Source: JBCFBK01 sp039679975 (GTDB lineage: Bacteria > Bacteroidota > Bacteroidia > Bacteroidales > Prolixibacteraceae). Taken from it: a DNA stretch of 9,982 nt. A model generated the notes under the pieces. It saw nothing but the letters and a program-made list of their open reading frames with translations, had not been told where the DNA came from and did not search any database. Position 1 is the stretch's first letter, and each line of letters starts with the position of its first letter. Where the stretch lies: contig JBDKTZ010000484.1 of the NCBI GenBank assembly GCA_039679975.1, positions 1-9,982 on the forward strand, in the 5' to 3' direction. Below, piece by piece: positions 6,325 to 9,982 of this stretch. A program made the translations under genes and the position numbers.

Positions 6325-7503
6325 TTAGGCGATCACTCCCGATCCGATCAGTTCATCTCCGTCATACCATGCCGCAAATTGGCCGGGGGTTACACCTCTT
6401 TGCTCTTCATCAAAAATCATATACAATCCCTCATTGCGCTGATAGACACTTGCCTTTTCCAGTGGCTGCCTGTAGCGGATCCGGATATCATATCGTCTCA
6501 CTTCGTCCGTTTTCATCGATAAATCGGGCCTGATCCAATGCTCTTGCTGTAAGGGAACAAATAGACCGGGACGAAACAGTCCCGGATGGTTTGTCCCTTC
6601 GCCCACATAAATGATATTCCTGGCAACATCTGTTCCAATAATAAAAAGAGGATCGGCATGTCCGCCTATATTCAGTCCTTTTCTCTGTCCTATCGTATAA
6701 AAGTGAGCACCATGATGCTCCCCGATCACCTTTCCGTTCCAAGGCTTATAGGGATAGGAAAAACAGAGTTTTTTGAAATTGTCGGTTGTTTTCTCAACCT
6801 GTTTTTTCTTTTCTGTAAATGAAGCCGAAATTTCAATGACGTTTCCCGTTTTTGGTTCCAGTTGCTGCTGCAGGAAGGTTGGCAGGTCTACTTTACCTAC
6901 AAAACAAATTCCCTGCGAATCTTTCCGGGCCGCCGTGGGCAATTGTTGTTCGGTGGCAATGCGGCGAACTTCGGGTTTTAAGAGGTGGCCTATGGGGAAC
7001 AGCGATTTACGGAGCTGCTCCTGATTGAGCTGGCAGAGGAAATAACTCTGATCCTTATTAGGGTCGGTTCCGGCAAGAAGCTGATAAATCTTTGTTCCCT
7101 CATGATCGAATCCGGATTTCCGGCAATAATGTCCGGTGGCTACATAATCAGCTCCGAATTTCATGCATTCACTCATGAAAATGTCGAACTTGATCTCTCT
7201 GTTACAGAGTACATCCGGATTGGGAGTACGTCCGTTACGGTATTCCCCGAACATATAATCGACTACCCGTTGTTTGTAATCCTTACTGAGGTCAACGATA
7301 TGAAAAGGGATATCCAGTTTTTTTGCAACCATTTCTGCGATCAGTGCATCATCTTCCCAGGTACATTGCCCGGTCAATGTGCCGGTTCGGTCGTGCCAGT
7401 TGATCATGAACAACGCAGTTACGTCGTATCCCTGTTGCTTTAGCAGATACGCGGCCACGCTTGAATCAACCCCTCCCGATAATCCGATCACTACTCTCTT
7501 CAT
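6325..7503 (-). CDS. mnmA: tRNA-specific 2-thiouridylase
   Basis: This enzyme uses ATP and a persulfide sulfur to thiolate U34 of tRNA-Lys, -Glu and -Gln. I use the start at 7503, giving 392 residues beginning MKRVVIGLSGGVDSS, rather than the upstream in-frame ATG at 7554. SGGVDSS (9-15) is the PP-loop ATP site. The two catalytic cysteines are Cys100 in NPDVLCNREIKF and Cys200 in DSQGICFVG, matching Cys102 and Cys199 of the E. coli enzyme. FYTIGQRKGLNIGG and the C-terminal GVTPGQFAAWYDGDE are also present. The reason for the start is that an exact -7 element lies at 7524-7531, inside the longer ORF, and purine-rich GAAGAGAGC precedes the 7503 ATG. An extra stretch of about 30 residues before GKVIGEHHG lengthens the protein relative to E. 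coli. It is transcribed alone; the yicC promoter follows. Confidence 0.95.
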   Translation of the reverse strand: MKRVVIGLSGGVDSSVAAYLLKQQGYDVTALFMINWHDRTGTLTGQCTWEDDALIAEMVAKKLDIPFHIVDLSKDYKQRVVDYMFGEYRNGRTPNPDVLCNREIKFDIFMSECMKFGADYVATGHYCRKSGFDHEGTKIYQLLAGTDPNKDQSYFLCQLNQEQLRKSLFPIGHLLKPEVRRIATEQQLPTAARKDSQGICFVGKVDLPTFLQQQLEPKTGNVIEISASFTEKKKQVEKTTDNFKKLCFSYPYKPWNGKVIGEHHGAHFYTIGQRKGLNIGGHADPLFIIGTDVARNIIYVGEGTNHPGLFRPGLFVPLQQEHWIRPDLSMKTDEVRRYDIRIRYRQPLEKASVYQRNEGLYMIFDEEQRGVTPGQFAAWYDGDELIGSGVIA

Positions 7504-7523
7504 GCTCTCTTCGAATTGATCGA

Positions 7524-7555
7524 CAAAAGTAGTCTGAAAATTGGAATTCGCCAAT
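7524..7555 (-). promoter_or_regulatory. Promoter of mnmA
   Basis: On the minus strand ATTG (7555-7552), a 20-bp spacer, then TACTTTTG (7531-7524) give a near-ideal Bacteroidota promoter. It lies 20 bp upstream of the ATG at 7503, implying a very short leader, and within the reading frame of the longer candidate start at 7554, which argues against that start. Confidence 0.7.
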
Positions 7556-7731
7556 TTCTAAAGAAGGTCTCCTTTTTGTTTAAATTCTGATCGCAAACGT
7601 CGTTGAATATGGAGTGGCTATCTATAAAAATAATACCTTTGTCGAGATCACTTGTCTTTTGGCTTTTGAGACGTAAATTTTGGCTCCATCTTTGATGAGC
7701 TGAATATTCACAAAATAAACATTCAACTATT
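7555..7731. other. Divergent intergenic region, mnmA and beta-barrel gene
   Basis: No gene is seen in this gap. It holds the plus-strand -7 element at 7634-7641 and the TTTTGGCT repeat pair (7657-7664, 7678-7685) ahead of the beta-barrel start. The upstream end of the mnmA promoter lies at its left edge. Confidence 0.6.
7634..7641 (+). promoter_or_regulatory. -7 element upstream of the beta-barrel gene
   Basis: TACCTTTG is an exact TAnnTTTG match on the plus strand, about 90 bp upstream of the ATG at 7732. No good TTTG lies 19-21 bp upstream, so the promoter may be weak or regulated. The leader would be about 80 nt and includes two copies of TTTTGGCT 21 bp apart (7657-7664 and 7678-7685). 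Confidence 0.45.
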
Positions 7732-8358
7732 ATGAAGAAGCTTTACATCGTGTTATTCTGCGTGTTATGCGCATTTTCAGGATTCACGCAATCCAGATTT
7801 TTTGTTAACCTGAATGGAGGCCTTGACTATAACTTCAACAAGTATTATACGCCGAACAATTACGAGAAATTCGAAAACGGGAGAACTGATTACAACGCAG
7901 GGCTGGATCTGGGTTACCGGTTTTCGGACAAGGTCAGGTTTCGTTTAGAATCCAGGTATGTTCAATATAGTTTTGGTCAGAAATCAAGCACATTGAAATC
8001 GGAAAGAACACTTTATAATGTGGCATTCAACCCAAGATTGGATTTCCGGGTATGGTCCCTGAAAAAATTTGAATTATTCCTGTCGCCTGGATTAAGACTG
8101 GAATATGTGATCACATCGGACGGCGAAACGAACTATGCGAACGGTGACTACTCCCGACGGTATGTTCTTGTAAAATCGGATTACCGGGACAAAAATTCAG
8201 GCTTTACAGGAAGCGCTATTTTTAAATATAACTACAACAGTCATCTGGGCTTTACACTTTCTCCCGATTATACTCTTTTTGCCAACAAAGTCTATGAAAA
8301 GAATTCCGGTTCTCTTCAGCGCATGAGTGTGAATACCGGTATTGAATGGAGATTCTGA
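7732..8358 (+). CDS. Small outer-membrane beta-barrel protein
   Basis: A 208-residue protein with a clear signal peptide: MKKLYIVLFCVLCAFSGFTQ, probable cleavage after residue 20 (FTQ, then SRFF). The mature part alternates polar and aromatic residues in strand-like stretches (YNAGLDLGYRFSDKVRFRLESRYVQYSFG; FELFLSPGLRLEYVI; LGFTLSPDYTLF) and ends in GIEWRF, a C-terminal aromatic as used in barrel assembly. This fits the eight-strand OMP_b-brl type proteins of Bacteroidota; I assign no specific substrate. It is a single gene, divergent from mnmA and convergent with the DUF4382 gene. The ATG at 7732 is directly followed by the signal peptide, so the start is firm. Confidence 0.85.
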   Translation: MKKLYIVLFCVLCAFSGFTQSRFFVNLNGGLDYNFNKYYTPNNYEKFENGRTDYNAGLDLGYRFSDKVRFRLESRYVQYSFGQKSSTLKSERTLYNVAFNPRLDFRVWSLKKFELFLSPGLRLEYVITSDGETNYANGDYSRRYVLVKSDYRDKNSGFTGSAIFKYNYNSHLGFTLSPDYTLFANKVYEKNSGSLQRMSVNTGIEWRF

Positions 8359-8369
8359 AATAAAACGAG

Positions 8370-8418
8370 ACCTGCCGGCTGACAACATCCGGGAAGATGT
8401 TTTACGCAACAGGTTTTT
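8370..8418 (+). terminator. Possible terminator of the beta-barrel gene
   Basis: Nested hairpins: an outer ACCTG/CAGGT stem (8370-8374 with 8410-8414) followed by a T run, and an inner AACATC/GATGTT stem (8384-8389 with 8396-8401). The outer stem is short, so termination here is uncertain. Confidence 0.4.
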
Positions 8419-8424
8419 CATAAA

Positions 8425-8453
8425 ATGAGGCCATCTGTTTGGAATGGCCTCAT
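8425..8453 (-). terminator. Terminator of the DUF4382 gene
   Basis: A perfect 10-bp stem ATGAGGCCAT (8425-8434) with 8444-8453 and a 9-nt loop. On the minus strand the stem is followed by a T-run (TTTTA). It lies 40 bp after the stop codon at 8493. There is no T-run on the plus side. Confidence 0.7.
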
Positions 8454-8492
8454 CGGTGTTAAAAAGAGCTATTTTCTTCCCAAATAGCATTT

Positions 8493-9398
8493 CTATTCCG
8501 TAGTTGCCGGGGGCAGGGGAAGCAGATGGATATCGACCATGGTAGTTTCTTTTTCTTCGACAAGCACGCCGTCGAGCTCGAATAACTGATATCCCTCCGC
8601 ATCAATTCTTATCCAATATTGTCCGGGAAGCAGGCCAATGACGGCGTAATATCCTTTTTCATCAGTAATGGCCGTTGATACGACTGTTGTATCCTGAAGA
8701 ATTTCAACCGGGACATTGGGAAGCGCTGTGTTGGCTTCACCGGTAGCCACAATCCCGTCGATGGCGCCGGCGAGATCGTCAACGGTTGCCCTGATCACCG
8801 GTTTAAAAATAAAACCTTTAATGCCCTTCGCCGCTTTTGCATTTCCTTGTACCACAAACGATTTGCTCACATCGAAATCGAGGATCAGCGTATTTGTTGA
8901 TCCGCCGGTAACTTCGAGGCCATTGACGATGTTGATCTTTAAGCCGCTGCTGGTTCCGCTTGGGATCTTCAGATCAAAAACCGTATTTTCCTCGTCGTTC
9001 AGAACGATATTTGCTTCAACGATATGAAGCCTGATCTGGTCATAGATACCCGCTTCCAGTTCTGCTTCTCCAATTTGTGACGTAATTCCGTTCCGGAGGT
9101 CCAGCAGATTAAATTCCTGTAATTCTTCAGAAACCAGAAAAAATTCAGCGGTGTCTCCAACTTCAGGATCCTTGTCTTTGCGGATCTCAATTCGGTCGAT
9201 CACAATATTGGCTTCGGCAACCTGATCACCCGGGAAAGGAGCATCGGTCAGCAGCATGGAAATGGTTCCTTTTTCATTTTCGTTGCCCATGTTTTCATCT
9301 TCGGTGCATGCTGTGAAGAATGCTGTTACGACAGCAGCCAGCAGCACAATCGTTAGTCTTAGTGTTGTTTTCATACGTTTCATAGTTTTTTGTTTCAT
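8493..9398 (-). CDS. DUF4382 lipoprotein with carboxypeptidase-like regulatory domain
   Basis: A 301-residue protein with a lipoprotein signal peptide (LRLTIVLLAAVVTAFFTA before Cys31). The acidic residues just after the Cys (CTEDEN) resemble Bacteroidota surface-export signals, so it may be displayed outside the cell; this is inference. Residues about 44-205 match DUF4382 (start GTISMLLTDAPFPGDQV; end GFIFKPVIRAT). Residues about 207-293 form a carboxypeptidase-regulatory-like beta domain (GAIDGIV, then TDEKGYYAVIGLLPGQYWIRIDAEGY). In-frame ATGs at 9398, 9383 and 9374 all give a usable signal peptide; the last (MKTTLRLTIV) looks most ordinary. The first is 6 bp after the fecR stop, so the two are probably cotranscribed. 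The biochemical function is unknown. Confidence 0.82.
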   Translation of the reverse strand: MKQKTMKRMKTTLRLTIVLLAAVVTAFFTACTEDENMGNENEKGTISMLLTDAPFPGDQVAEANIVIDRIEIRKDKDPEVGDTAEFFLVSEELQEFNLLDLRNGITSQIGEAELEAGIYDQIRLHIVEANIVLNDEENTVFDLKIPSGTSSGLKINIVNGLEVTGGSTNTLILDFDVSKSFVVQGNAKAAKGIKGFIFKPVIRATVDDLAGAIDGIVATGEANTALPNVPVEILQDTTVVSTAITDEKGYYAVIGLLPGQYWIRIDAEGYQLFELDGVLVEEKETTMVDIHLLPLPPATTE

Positions 9399-9404
9399 TT
9401 TGCT

Positions 9405-9982
9405 TCAATTTTTATCGTTGATAATGATATTCCTGTTCGGGTCGATCATGTAGTTGAGGTCCAGGGAACGACAGATGATCCGGACAACCGTTTCTGCTTC
9501 AGCTGTTTCGATATTTCCGGAAAAGTATTTGTGACCGGTCGTTGCCAGTTGGATCCTGATCTGGAAGAACTCTTCCACCGCAGCAATTACCTGCCGAAGT
9601 TCTTCACCCGAAAAATTCCGTTTAAAACGGGCGAATTCCGGATATTTCATTTGGATCGTTGACAGTACCGGGCGTTTGTTTTTTCCGTATTCTACAGAAA
9701 AACCTGCTCCAATCGGCTGATCGTGCGTTCCGCACTTCAGTCTGACCATTCCTTCGTAGCAACTGACGACCAGCTTATTATTGTTTTCACAAACCTGAAA
9801 TCGTGTTCCCATGACGCTGATTTCACCTTCTTTCGTTTTAACTATGAACTTCTTTCCTTTTTCTACCTCGAAGTATGCGTCTCCCTGTAACTTTACTTTC
9901 CGATTCCACCAGTATTTTGAATAGCTCACCGAGCTGTTTGTATTTAAAATAACTCTTGAATGATCGGGAAACCTGATGGCCT
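9405..9982 (-). CDS. FecR family anti-sigma factor, 3' part
   Basis: The frame stays open to the window edge, so the 5' end is missing; 191 residues are visible. The visible start FPDHSRVILNTNSSVSYSK, followed by WNRKVKLQGDAYFEVEKGKKFIVKT and GTRFQV, is the typical FecR periplasmic domain. The rest, FSGEELRQVIAAVEEFFQIRIQ to RSLDLNYMIDPN, is the C-terminal DUF4974 (STN-like) domain found in Bacteroidota FecR proteins. Such proteins hold an ECF sigma factor at the inner membrane until a TonB-dependent receptor signals. The expected sigma gene would be upstream, outside the window. The GTG at 9929 is an internal Val codon, not a start. The next gene is a DUF4382 lipoprotein rather than a SusC-type receptor. 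Confidence 0.9.
   Translation of the reverse strand, partial: AIRFPDHSRVILNTNSSVSYSKYWWNRKVKLQGDAYFEVEKGKKFIVKTKEGEISVMGTRFQVCENNNKLVVSCYEGMVRLKCGTHDQPIGAGFSVEYGKNKRPVLSTIQMKYPEFARFKRNFSGEELRQVIAAVEEFFQIRIQLATTGHKYFSGNIETAEAETVVRIICRSLDLNYMIDPNRNIIINDKN

Noticed and set aside
6985..7443. 152-codon plus-strand open frame opposite mnmA
   Set aside because: It is an antisense shadow of conserved mnmA coding sequence, with no recognisable domain.
8197..8490. 97-codon minus-strand open frame across the 3' end of the beta-barrel gene
   Set aside because: It overlaps the barrel coding end and both terminator hairpins, and its product resembles no family.
9405..9929. GTG at 9929 as the start of the fecR gene
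   Set aside because: Conserved FecR residues (FPDHSRVILNTNSS) are encoded upstream in the same frame up to the window end.

Overview
This window looks like a Bacteroidota chromosome, most likely class Bacteroidia; I cannot place it lower. The evidence is the gene families (a Bacteroidota-type FecR with DUF4974, DUF4382 and DUF4861 lipoproteins, a yicC-gmk-nadD cluster) and several upstream sequences that match the Bacteroidota promoter form TTTG-N19-21-TAnnTTTG. Shine-Dalgarno sequences are mostly absent. No tRNA, rRNA, CRISPR array or insertion sequence was seen.

Layout. (1) 1-375, plus strand: the 3' part of a small fumarylacetoacetate-hydrolase-family gene, closed by a strong hairpin (376-408) shared with the convergent gene. 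(2) 414-2704, minus strand: araC-type regulator, then pirin, then a YceI-like periplasmic protein. The araC-pirin gap carries a good -7 element, two exact direct repeats spaced 21 bp and a dyad, so the AraC protein probably controls pirin-yceI. (3) 2812-4074, minus: a DUF4861 lipoprotein, a family often linked to uronide/pectin breakdown, here standing alone. (4) 4144-6246, minus: the housekeeping run yicC, gmk, nadD, with a promoter in front of yicC and an unusual heptanucleotide repeat between gmk and nadD. (5) 6325-7503, minus: mnmA (tRNA 2-thiouridylase) with its own promoter, which lies inside the N-terminal extension of the longest ORF and so fixes the start at 7503. (6) 7732-8358, plus: a small outer-membrane beta-barrel protein. 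(7) 8493-9982, minus: a DUF4382 lipoprotein, preceded 6 bp upstream by the 3' part of a FecR-type anti-sigma gene that runs off the window.

How the genes fit together. Most of the window is core metabolism and RNA biology: GMP phosphorylation, NAD synthesis, tRNA thiolation and YicC-type RNase. Two accessory regulatory units flank it. One is an AraC/pirin/YceI unit that may respond to stress or redox. The other is a FecR-controlled cell-surface unit in which the gene after fecR is a DUF4382 lipoprotein rather than the usual SusC-type receptor. I found no clear new defence or mobile system. The best candidate for something undescribed is the regulatory architecture at 1763-1855 and its matching site at 2780-2811.
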